Assembly (NCBI RefSeq): GCF_902706285.1
Contig: NZ_CACSKD010000003.1
Coordinates: 452,350 to 516,349 of the forward strand
DNA: 64,000 nt
From: Rhizobium sp. 18055
GTDB taxonomy: Bacteria; Pseudomonadota; Alphaproteobacteria; Rhizobiales; Rhizobiaceae
Direction: 5' to 3'
A model generated the notes under the pieces. That model saw only the letters and a program-made list of their open reading frames with translations. It was not told where the DNA came from and did not search any database. The translations under genes and the position numbers were made by a program. This document shows positions 40,563 to 47,893 of the stretch, one piece after another. The first letter of the stretch is position 1, and each line of letters starts with the position of its first letter.

Positions 40563-41216
40563 GTGTCCGTTTCCGGAAAATCCTACGACGCCTTCCTGTT
40601 CGACATGGACGGGACGCTGCTCAACTCCATCGCCGTCGTCGAGCGTGTCTGGACCGGCTGGGCGGTAAAGCATGGGCTTGAGCCGGAAGTCTTCCTGAAG
40701 ACCATTCACGGCATCCGCGCCATTGACGTGATCCGCAGCCTTGCCTTGCCGGGCGTGGATCCTATTCACGAAGCCAGGCTGCTGCTGGAAGAGGAAATGG
40801 AGGATGTGAGTGGGATCATCGAAATCCCGGGCGCGGTGTCCTTCCTGAACAGCCTGCCACCGGAGCGTTGGGCCATTGTCACCTCGGCGCCGATCGCGCT
40901 TGCGAGACAACGCATGACGGCTGCGGGCATACCGATGCCTGCCGTCATCGTCAGCGGCGAGGATGTTTCATCAGGCAAGCCCAGCCCGGCATGCTATCTG
41001 CTCGGCGCCGAGCGTCTTGGCGTCGATCCCGCAAAATGTCTCGTCTTCGAAGACGCGGTTGCCGGCATCCTGGCAGGCGAGGCAGCGGGTGCCGACGTGG
41101 TGGTTATCACCCAGACCCACGCCACGCCCTTTCAGACCCCGCATGCCTCGATGTCCGACTATGTCGGCTGCGGCGTCACGGTCGCCGAAGACGGACGCAT
41201 CGGCCTGAAACGCTAG
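40563..41216 (+). CDS. HAD-superfamily hydrolase (sugar-phosphatase/beta-PGM-like)
   Basis: 217 residues from GTG, seven bases after AAGGAG. Motif I is FLFDMDGTLL (nucleophile D14, acid D16), motif II is the threonine in AIVTSAP, motif III the lysine in SSGKPSPACYLLGA, and motif IV FEDAVAGILAG, so the phosphatase site is complete. A helical cap between motifs I and II places it with subfamily I enzymes such as sugar or 2-deoxyglucose-6-phosphate phosphatases. The physiological substrate is not decidable. It is close to the MerR gene (104 bases). Confidence 0.87.
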   Translation: MSVSGKSYDAFLFDMDGTLLNSIAVVERVWTGWAVKHGLEPEVFLKTIHGIRAIDVIRSLALPGVDPIHEARLLLEEEMEDVSGIIEIPGAVSFLNSLPPERWAIVTSAPIALARQRMTAAGIPMPAVIVSGEDVSSGKPSPACYLLGAERLGVDPAKCLVFEDAVAGILAGEAAGADVVVITQTHATPFQTPHASMSDYVGCGVTVAEDGRIGLKR

Positions 41217-41219
41217 CCG

Positions 41220-41411
41220 TCACTGCTTGCGCGGCACGCCCTGCTTTTCCATGCGTTCAAGCGCAGCCAGCATCTTTGCCTTGACCGAGCCAAGCGTTCC
41301 CAGTTCATGCCCGCAGGTAAAGCAGGTAAGCATGTCGCTATCCAGCGGCTGCGGACGTTCGAATTTCATTCTGGTGTTCCTGCACTTCGGGCAGGGGATT
41401 TCGATTTCCAT
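41220..41411 (-). CDS. Small zinc-ribbon protein
   Basis: 63 residues with two CxxC pairs at C7/C10 (PCPKC) and C30/C33 (LTCFTCG), spaced as in small rubredoxin-like or transcription-related zinc ribbons. The rest is a short basic helix (SVKAKMLAALERMEKQ). The open frame continues upstream into tRNA-Pro, so the start MEIEIPCPKC at 41411, preceded by GGGAGACGC, was chosen. The function is unknown. Its stop lies 3 bases from the stop of the convergent HAD gene. Confidence 0.78.
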   Translation of the reverse strand: MEIEIPCPKCRNTRMKFERPQPLDSDMLTCFTCGHELGTLGSVKAKMLAALERMEKQGVPRKQ

Positions 41412-41608
41412 GGTGCGTCTCCCTGAGCATGAAATCCCCCAATAGTCAGAAGCCTCCGGAAGGGCAAGGTTTTTGAAGTCGGATGCGGCGTGGCATGCAG
41501 GACCGATGGCGTTGGCCGAAAAGAACAGATGAATTCTTCGGCCAGTTCGATTTTTCGCTTGCGCCGAAAATACCAAAAGACTAACAGGATCAGGCCGTAA
41601 AGGCAGGT

Positions 41609-41685
<77 letters not shown>

Positions 41686-41868
41686 TTTAGACAAAGTTTC
41701 GGTTGCCCCCAGGAGCCGAAATCAACCAAGTAAAACCTGCAACCTGTAACGGCGATTGAGATTGTCGATCGTCAGCGCGCGAATGACATGTCGTATTCGA
41801 CAAATATTGGCGGCGATGCGGCGAGTATTGCATCGTCTGCAATGATAACCTAAAATAAAGATGCTGAA

Positions 41869-41938
41869 AAAACCTCGGCCGTCTCGAATAATGTCCTGAA
41901 ATGTGCGATGGATATACAGGTGATGTTCGAGGTTTTGC
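41869..41938 (+). promoter_or_regulatory. Long-range stem masking the ribosome binding site of the 41939 gene
   Basis: AAAACCTCG (41869-41877) is the exact complement of CGAGGTTTT (41928-41936). The latter contains the GAGG ribosome binding site of the ATG at 41939. If both are in one RNA, the stem would close the site. An ATTGCA-N5-TGCAAT palindrome lies at 41827-41843, a possible operator. Confidence 0.4.
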
Positions 41939-42154
41939 ATGATCGATATCGAGAATGCTGACATATTCCGGAAGAGTATTTCCGAATCGTTCTCCGCTTT
42001 AGTGGGCAATGCTGTCCGCTCGGGATGGGCGGAGCATGACGTTGCTCTGCTGTTGATGGAATTGGCCGAAGCTCATCTCATGCAGGTGGGTGCCGGGATC
42101 ATCACCGAAGGCGCGCTTCTCGCTCTGCGCGCCCAGGACGGCTGCAAGAACTGA
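41939..42154 (+). CDS. Small protein of unknown function (71 residues)
   Basis: 71 residues, mildly acidic, predicted mostly helical (ISESFSALVGNAVRSGWAEHDVALLLMELAEAHLMQV). It has no motif I know. Support comes from a GAGG site seven bases before the ATG, good rhizobial codon choice and a closed stop before the next small gene. The region is less GC-rich than its surroundings. It is followed after about 200 bases by another short gene on the same strand. Confidence 0.6.
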   Translation: MIDIENADIFRKSISESFSALVGNAVRSGWAEHDVALLLMELAEAHLMQVGAGIITEGALLALRAQDGCKN

Positions 42155-42361
42155 ACGGTGTCTGCCGACGCCTGTGTTACAAAGCATCCCATCGCGTTCA
42201 CATTCATATGTCCTGATGTAATCTGCGTTGATAATTCACGCTCCCGCGTGCATAGTTCCGGCATCGCCGGCTATGAAGGGCATCCGGTGATCGGCAGATC
42301 AACTCTGGAGCCCGGGCGGACAGATAGAGTGATGCTCAGATCCCCGATTTTGCCGCGTGAT

Positions 42362-42544
42362 ATGCCTCTGTTCCCAGCGGATCTTGATTTGCTGGCAAAC
42401 GTGCTGAACGATCTCTGTCAGTTGCGTGGTCTATCGCGCAACACGCCTCAGGGCGAGCAGATCGCCGCTCATCTCATCGAATTGTTTCGGCAGGGCGTAA
42501 AGGATCAACAGAAACTCTACGCCCTTGCCAACGCCTATTTCTAG
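42362..42544 (+). CDS. Small helical protein of unknown function (about 60 residues)
   Basis: About 60 residues (MPLFPADLDLLANVLNDLCQ...), two amphipathic helices with a central RNTPQGEQIAAHLIELFRQG and an ending ALANAYF. The helical part is well conserved-looking and has normal codon use; the upstream part of the same open frame (from 42158) is not protein-like. The start could also be the ATG at 42332; neither has a strong ribosome binding site. The function is unknown. Confidence 0.6.
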   Translation: MPLFPADLDLLANVLNDLCQLRGLSRNTPQGEQIAAHLIELFRQGVKDQQKLYALANAYF

Positions 42545-42547
42545 GCG

Positions 42548-42697
42548 TCATTTTTGCTCGATGGACACGCCATTCTGGCCGATGCTCATCTCGATGCCTT
42601 CAGGCTTCGTCTGCTCGTGATAGATATACGCACCAAGACCACCGACGACGACAATCAATGCGCCGATGACGAAATACAGGCCGTTTGAACTTCTCAA
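42548..42697 (-). CDS. 49-residue single-pass membrane protein, TTG start
   Basis: Reading the minus strand from a TTG at 42697, seven bases after GAGGGGG, gives xRSSNGLYFVIGALIVVVGG and then LGAYIYHEQTKPEGIEMSIG, ending QNGVSIEQK. This is one N-terminal membrane helix (residues about 7-26) and a short periplasmic tail. Its clear ribosome binding site, hydrophobic pattern and stop 3 bases from the convergent gene support a real gene that automatic calls may miss because of size and TTG. The function is unknown. Confidence 0.72.
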   Translation of the reverse strand: MRSSNGLYFVIGALIVVVGGLGAYIYHEQTKPEGIEMSIGQNGVSIEQK

Positions 42698-42765
42698 GAA
42701 AATACCCCCTCAACATTTTGATATTGCGCGGGCTTAACGCAAAGGTCTGGATTTTGTTCCAGCCG

Positions 42766-43059
42766 TCAGTCGTCATTTGCTGAGTTTAGATTTTCGGGGC
42801 GAATTCCCTCATCGCTGCTGGCGCGCGCCTTCAGCCTGACACCCGGCCCACCTTCGTCGTGATTGCCGCTCGCTATGAACAGCACGCCACCGGCTTCGAG
42901 CGCTTGCTTGACAGCGAGAAGCGCCTGCGGTTCGCCCTGCGTCTCGTCCCGCTCCAGGGTTTCAATCGTTGCGACAGGCAAACCGGAAGCGGCTGCCAGT
43001 TGCTCTTTGCTCATGCCCGTCATGGCGCGGGCGGCGCGTATTTGCATTGCTATGATCAT
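42766..43059 (-). CDS. XRE-type helix-turn-helix protein
   Basis: 97 residues. A single HTH_3-like domain covers about residues 5-60 (QIRAARAMTGMSKEQLAAAS, then SGLPVATIETLERDETQGEP), followed by a beta-hairpin-like VLFIASGNHDEGGPGVRLK and a polar tail. The GVxFI ending resembles transcriptional regulators in which the HTH is followed by a short strand. It stands alone between the small-gene region and the polysaccharide polymerase. The start could be the first ATG (43059) or the ATG four codons later. Confidence 0.82.
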   Translation of the reverse strand: MIIAMQIRAARAMTGMSKEQLAAASGLPVATIETLERDETQGEPQALLAVKQALEAGGVLFIASGNHDEGGPGVRLKARASSDEGIRPENLNSANDD

Positions 43060-43098
43060 CAGGGAAGTCTAGCGCGCCGGCGGCAGTTCTCAAGAGGC

Positions 43099-44343
43099 TC
43101 AGCGGCGGCTGAGCGCTATCTGGCTGCTGATATGTCGGGCCTCAAGCGCTGAACATCCCCAGACCACCCCGAAAAGCAGGTAGACGTGGCGCCAGTGATC
43201 GATGTCGATGACATTGCCGATGGTGGCATGACCGAGCACGCCGATCCAGCCAATCATCAGATAGGGCTGCCAGGGACGGTCCTTGAGGAGGTTCTTGAAG
43301 CCGAGATAGAGCGTCCAGCAAAGCATGCCGATATAGCTGGTAAATCCGAGCCAGCCATAGGTGGTCAGCGACTTCAGCCAGATGTTGTGCTCGTCCTCGG
43401 GAAAGATCGTGCCGAACACCATGGGGCCGATCCCGAGCGGCCGCTCCATCATCATCGTGAAGCCGATGCGGTGGCGCTCGAAGCGGCCGAGATGCTCGCC
43501 GTCATACTGCTGCACCAATTGTGCGCGGGTCGAAAACAGGTCGCTCACCTTCGGAAACTGCAAAGCAATCACCAGTGACACAACCATCATCAGGATCGCC
43601 GCCAGCGACAGGACAAGGATGCGCAGCCGAAAGGCGCCACTGCGCTCCTTGAGCAGCATCACGAAGATCAGCAGCGCGATCCCGAGAAGGAACAGGCCCC
43701 AGGCGGCGCGCGAGAATGACAGGAACACGCCGAGTGCCAGAATGAGGAGGGCCGCCGCCTTGATCGGCGCGGTCCGCAATTGCCCCGTCAGGATGCCATG
43801 CACGAGGTAGAGGGAAGGGGGCACCAGAAACGGGCCGAACACGTTCGGGTCCTGAAACGCACCCTTGGCGCGATCGTAGAGCGTGAAGACCTCGGAACCC
43901 GGAAAGGCATGAAAATAACCGAGGATACCAAGCATCGAGGTGATGACGGCGGCAAATGTCCAGGCGTTGAAGATCAGCGGCAGCCTGCGATGACTGTCCT
44001 CGATGATCGCCGCATAAAAGACAGCGGTCAAGGCAAGGAAGCTCGATACCGCCACATACATCGGCCCGTCGGCGAGGTCCTTCATCTGCGTCAGCGATAG
44101 CATCCCGCCGACGTTGAAGGTCAGCAGCAGCGCCAGCAACGGAGCGGTATAGCGTGAAATGCGCAGGCCAAGGATAAACCACAGCCCGACCAGCGCTGCC
44201 ATCCAGAGCTCGTAGGGTGCCGGCTCATCGATGACGAACCCCGACAGGAATACGCCGAAGGCCACGGCCGCCGAGCCGATCAGGCGCAGCGCTGCCCGTT
44301 GTGGATGGATAACCCGCGGATATGTCGCCTCGATCGTGCTCAA
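43099..44343 (-). CDS. O-antigen polymerase/ligase-like protein (Wzy/WaaL/ExoQ type)
   Basis: 414 residues with about 11 hydrophobic segments and a large periplasmic loop between the late segments (about 265-330; HRIGFTMMMERPLGIGPMVF). The motif ERPLGIGPMVFGTIFPEDEHN, cited in part, with EHNIWL is typical of the O-antigen ligase family, which polymerises or transfers lipid-linked glycans. The TTG at 44343 was chosen because it overlaps the preceding stop by TTGA; an upstream TTG (44406) would overlap by 67 bases. It is last in the sugar-transferase unit and is the likely polymerase of this polysaccharide. Confidence 0.85.
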   Translation of the reverse strand: MSTIEATYPRVIHPQRAALRLIGSAAVAFGVFLSGFVIDEPAPYELWMAALVGLWFILGLRISRYTAPLLALLLTFNVGGMLSLTQMKDLADGPMYVAVSSFLALTAVFYAAIIEDSHRRLPLIFNAWTFAAVITSMLGILGYFHAFPGSEVFTLYDRAKGAFQDPNVFGPFLVPPSLYLVHGILTGQLRTAPIKAAALLILALGVFLSFSRAAWGLFLLGIALLIFVMLLKERSGAFRLRILVLSLAAILMMVVSLVIALQFPKVSDLFSTRAQLVQQYDGEHLGRFERHRIGFTMMMERPLGIGPMVFGTIFPEDEHNIWLKSLTTYGWLGFTSYIGMLCWTLYLGFKNLLKDRPWQPYLMIGWIGVLGHATIGNVIDIDHWRHVYLLFGVVWGCSALEARHISSQIALSRR

Positions 44344-45896
44344 TAGGCATTTTCCGTGTTGAGCAGCCGGAATGGCGTCAGGAACAGTATCTTCAGATCG
44401 AACCAAAGCGACCAGTTCTCGATGTAGTAGAGGTCGTAGGCGGTGCGGAACTTGATCTTGTCGTCATTATCGACTTCGCCGCGCCAGCCATTGATCTGCG
44501 CCCAGCCGGTCACGCCGGGCTTGACGCGGTGGCGCGCGAAATAACCTTCCACGACGTCACCGAAAGCGCGGTCGCGCGCCTGAGCCAGGACTGCATGAGG
44601 GCGCGGACCGACCAGCGAGAGATCGCCGCGAAGCACGTTGAACAGTTGCGGCAGCTCGTCGATCGATGTCTTGCGGATAAACCGTCCGACTTGCGTCACC
44701 CGCGGATCGCCCTTCGTCACGGCGGCCTTGCCGGTCGGGTCACTCATGTCGGTGTACATCGAGCGGAACTTGAAGACGTTGATCACTTCGTTGTTGAAGC
44801 CGTGGCGCTTCTGCATGAAGAACACCGGCCCCTTCGACGTTGCCTTGATGGCAACAGCGGTGGCCAGCATGATCGGCCAGAGCAAGGCAAGGGCAACGAT
44901 CGCGAAGAAAATGTCGAAGCAGTTTTTCGCGACAGAATCCCAGTCGCGAATCGGCTTGTTGAAGATATCGAGCATCGGCACCGAGCCGACGTGAGAATAG
45001 GCGCGCGGCCGGAAACGCAGGCGGTTGGCGTGCGCGGCAAGGCGAATATCGACGGGCAGCACCCAGAGCTTCTTCAGCAGCTGCAAAATGCGCGCCTCGG
45101 CGCTTAGCGGCAGCGCAATGATCAACATGTCGATCCGCGTCAGCCGTCCGAATTCGACAAGCTCCGCGATCGTCCCAAGCTTCGGATAACCTGCCACCAT
45201 TGTCGGCGAGCGTTTTTCTCCGCGGTCGTCGAAGATGCCGCAGATGCGGATGTCATTGTCGGGCTGCTGTTCCAGCAGGCGGATGAAATCCTTGGCAGGC
45301 TGGCCACCACCGACGAGAACCGCACGGCGCTCCATGATGCCGTTTCGTGCCCAGTTGCGAATGCCATAGCCGAGCAGAAGGCGCGATCCGACTAGAAACA
45401 CCGCAGCAAGACCGAACCAGGCAAGATACGAGTGCAGTTGCGGCGCGCTGACATGGCTGACGATAGCGATCATCGCGATCGTGCTGCCGAACACCAGCGT
45501 GAACGTCAAGAACACCTTCGGCAGCAGGCGCAAGCGCGCACGAAGTGCCGGAATGGAATATGTATCGGCCGTCTGCAGGGCAAGAACCAGCAAGGCGCTG
45601 ATGAACGCCGCCGTCATGGCCCGCACGAGGAATGTCTCGTCCGTATCCACCCATATCAGGTAACTGAGGAGCCCGATCCCGAACTGCGACAGGAACTCCA
45701 GCAACCGGAACTGACCGATCATGATCGCAGGGGTTCGTGTTCCGTCACTGAACTGCTCGGCAATCTGGCGCGCATATTCGTTGAGAGGCTCTTGCGGAGG
45801 CTTCCCGTTGGCATCGTCACTGCGCTGATTGACGTCGGAAACTTGCTTGCGCAGGGTCTCCAGATCGAATTGATCGCTGTTCTCTGCCTTGTTCAT
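44340..45896 (-). CDS. Polyprenyl-phosphate hexose-1-phosphate transferase (WbaP/WcaJ/GumD type)
   Basis: 518 residues. Four or five N-terminal membrane segments (about 60-190) and a CoA-binding-like fold (about 195-310, VLVGGGQPAKDFIRLLEQQP) precede the membrane-anchored catalytic domain (about 325-518). That domain keeps the family motifs KRHGFNN, FKFRSMY, KTSIDELPQLFNVLRGDLSL, VGPRP and HRVKPGVTGWAQINGWRGE, so it should be active. It starts each repeat unit on the undecaprenyl carrier, most likely with glucose or galactose. It is central to the polysaccharide cluster. Confidence 0.93.
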   Translation of the reverse strand: MNKAENSDQFDLETLRKQVSDVNQRSDDANGKPPQEPLNEYARQIAEQFSDGTRTPAIMIGQFRLLEFLSQFGIGLLSYLIWVDTDETFLVRAMTAAFISALLVLALQTADTYSIPALRARLRLLPKVFLTFTLVFGSTIAMIAIVSHVSAPQLHSYLAWFGLAAVFLVGSRLLLGYGIRNWARNGIMERRAVLVGGGQPAKDFIRLLEQQPDNDIRICGIFDDRGEKRSPTMVAGYPKLGTIAELVEFGRLTRIDMLIIALPLSAEARILQLLKKLWVLPVDIRLAAHANRLRFRPRAYSHVGSVPMLDIFNKPIRDWDSVAKNCFDIFFAIVALALLWPIMLATAVAIKATSKGPVFFMQKRHGFNNEVINVFKFRSMYTDMSDPTGKAAVTKGDPRVTQVGRFIRKTSIDELPQLFNVLRGDLSLVGPRPHAVLAQARDRAFGDVVEGYFARHRVKPGVTGWAQINGWRGEVDNDDKIKFRTAYDLYYIENWSLWFDLKILFLTPFRLLNTENAY

Positions 45897-45952
45897 GAGG
45901 CTACCGCCGCTGTTTCACCATCGGGTGATAACAGAAAGGCCCTAAGAAACGT

Positions 45953-47122
45953 TTACGAGTCAGCTGTCGATGACTGGCCGATTTTGCGCCCAAGCAGGTC
46001 GTGATACAATTTCAGCACATCTTTCGCCATGACTGACGCAGAGAAAACCGACCGGACCTGTTCGATCGAAGGCATCGCCTTGTCGTGCCATCCGGGAATG
46101 CGAATGGCATCTGCCATCACCCGTGCAAGGTCGTCGGAATTATCGGGCGCCACCAATGCCAGGCTATCCTTGCCGAGCGCTTCCGGAATGCCCCCGACGC
46201 GGGTGGCGATGATCGTCTTGCCGGCACCGAGCCCCTCGAGCACGATGTAGGGCATGGCTTCGGCCCGCGACGGCACGACGAGGTTCTGCGACATCGAGAA
46301 CGCCTGTTGCACACGCATCGACGGCAGCATGCCGATGCGCTTGCCGAGACCACGCTCGATCATCATGTCGCGATAGCGGTCGCGGTCCGGTCCGTCGCCG
46401 ATCATCAGGGCCGAAAGCGGCCGGCCGACAAGGCGTTCGGTCTTGGCAAATGCATCCACAAAAAGGTCGGGACCCTTAAGGTCCCGCAGCATTCCAATAT
46501 AGATGAAGTGGACGGCATCTGACCGGGTGGGGACCAACTCGAAGTCCCGCTCGCTGATGCCGTTGTAGATCAGCCGTGTCTGCGTTCTCGGGTGGCCGAT
46601 CCTTTTTGCATAGGTGTCGCGCTCGTATTCGCAGATGAACACCAGTGCGTCGGTGAGGTACTCCAGCAAGCGCTCCATGCGCAGCACGAACTGCCCCAGC
46701 AGCGAGGAGCGGGAGTAATGCAGGCTTCCGCCGTGCGCTGTGTAGAGGCGGGCAACGCAATACCTGTTCACCCGCAGGGCTGAGCCGGCTAGTCGCGCGA
46801 GCACGCCGCCTTTGGCGCCGTGTCCGTGCAGCACATCCGGCCGCAAACTTTTGATCTTCTTGTAGGCGTCCCAGAGCACGCCGATATCGGAAAAACTGAC
46901 AGAGCGCCGGATCGGCACCCGTGTCAGGCCAAGCGCCAGATAAGGGCGGATATCATCGAAAAGGGCGTCCTCGTGTTCGCCACCTGTCGTGCTGTCGCAG
47001 AGAATTCCGACTTCGTGCCCGGCCTTGCTGTGTTCGATCACCAGATCGCGCACGTGTCGGAAGATTCCGCCGACCGGGGACCTGAAGCAGTGAATAATGC
47101 GAAGGGGGCGCTGCTCGCTCAT
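45953..47122 (-). CDS. GT4 family glycosyltransferase
   Basis: 389 residues with a GT-B fold. The N-terminal domain begins HCFRSPVGGIFRHVRDLV; the C-terminal domain carries PSRAEAMPYIVLEGLGAGK, an intact EX7E nucleotide-sugar motif (E-AMPYIVL-E), and ATRVGGIPEAL. It should add one sugar, likely retaining, to the lipid-linked unit at the cytoplasmic face. It lies 6 bases after the export lipoprotein gene on the same strand, so the two are cotranscribed. The donor sugar is unknown. Confidence 0.9.
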   Translation of the reverse strand: MSEQRPLRIIHCFRSPVGGIFRHVRDLVIEHSKAGHEVGILCDSTTGGEHEDALFDDIRPYLALGLTRVPIRRSVSFSDIGVLWDAYKKIKSLRPDVLHGHGAKGGVLARLAGSALRVNRYCVARLYTAHGGSLHYSRSSLLGQFVLRMERLLEYLTDALVFICEYERDTYAKRIGHPRTQTRLIYNGISERDFELVPTRSDAVHFIYIGMLRDLKGPDLFVDAFAKTERLVGRPLSALMIGDGPDRDRYRDMMIERGLGKRIGMLPSMRVQQAFSMSQNLVVPSRAEAMPYIVLEGLGAGKTIIATRVGGIPEALGKDSLALVAPDNSDDLARVMADAIRIPGWHDKAMPSIEQVRSVFSASVMAKDVLKLYHDLLGRKIGQSSTADS

Positions 47123-47128
47123 CTACGA

Positions 47129-47704
47129 TCAGAACAGCCGTTCGCGGATGTAGAGTGTGTCGCCGGCAATAACGGCCGATGAGATATTGACGCGCCCGGT
47201 CATCACCTGGCCGTTGATCTTTCGCGTCACATCCACGGTGCTCTGGTTTGCACGGGGGGTGAAGCCGCCGGCAATCGCGATTGCATTCTGTGCGGTCATC
47301 CCGGGCACGTAGGCATATTGGCCCGGCTGGCCGACTTCGCCCATGATAAAGATGGATCGATAGCGATCGACATCGATCGTGACATCGGGGTCCCTGAGAT
47401 AGCCTTGCTTGAGCTTCTGGGCGACCTGACCGGAAAGCTGCTGAAGCGTGCGCCCACGCGCCGGCACCTGGCCGATGAGCGGGAAGGCGATGTAGCCGGC
47501 CTGGTCGATCGTATAGGTGTTGGTCATGCTCGGCTGGTCGAACACGGTGATGCGAAGCCTGTCGCCGCTGTCCAGCGAATAAGGTTGAATTGTCGCCTGG
47601 TTGAAGGCGCGCGGCGCAGGCTGATAGCTGTTGCAGCCGCTGAGAGTCACGGTCATGGCGGCAAGGCTCAAAGCCATCAGGAGTTTGGGCTGCACCACGG
47701 GCAT
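47129..47704 (-). CDS. Short outer-membrane polysaccharide export lipoprotein (OPX, Wza-like)
   Basis: 191 residues. The lipoprotein signal ends at LSGC (about residue 24). The polysaccharide export domain starts PYSLDSGDRLRITVFDQPSM and is followed by a single SLBB-type segment (GQPGQYAYVPGMTAQNAIAI, then INGQVMTGRVNISSAVIAGD). It lacks the additional domains and the C-terminal amphipathic helix that let E. coli Wza (about 380 residues) span the outer membrane. This is the short OPX class, which probably needs another outer-membrane partner. It is first in a minus-strand unit and divergent from the Wzz/Wzc gene. Confidence 0.9.
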   Translation of the reverse strand: MPVVQPKLLMALSLAAMTVTLSGCNSYQPAPRAFNQATIQPYSLDSGDRLRITVFDQPSMTNTYTIDQAGYIAFPLIGQVPARGRTLQQLSGQVAQKLKQGYLRDPDVTIDVDRYRSIFIMGEVGQPGQYAYVPGMTAQNAIAIAGGFTPRANQSTVDVTRKINGQVMTGRVNISSAVIAGDTLYIRERLF

Positions 47705-47893
47705 CTAGCTTCTCACAGGAAACGAACTTCTTCCCTCCGTTATCGATCCGTTAGGGTTAATGACCGGTAAAGGCGGCCGGCAATTTCGCTTTTTCTTATG
47801 CAGGGAGCGCCGGGCGGCGACACCGGCAAACATTAACTGTTGGGTTACTATAGTCGTTTACCCTTGCGGCACCTTTGTTCTTGGAGTGCGAGC

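Noticed and set aside
41722..42009. Minus-strand open frame of 95 codons after tRNA-Pro
   Set aside because: It overlaps the better-supported 71-residue gene, and lacks a ribosome binding site and normal codon use.
47833..47850. CtrA-like site TTAA-N8-TTAC before the co-polymerase gene
   Set aside because: The half-sites are one base too far apart and the second is imperfect; a similar TTAA-N9-TTAA before ldtR (about 24525-24541) also has wrong spacing.
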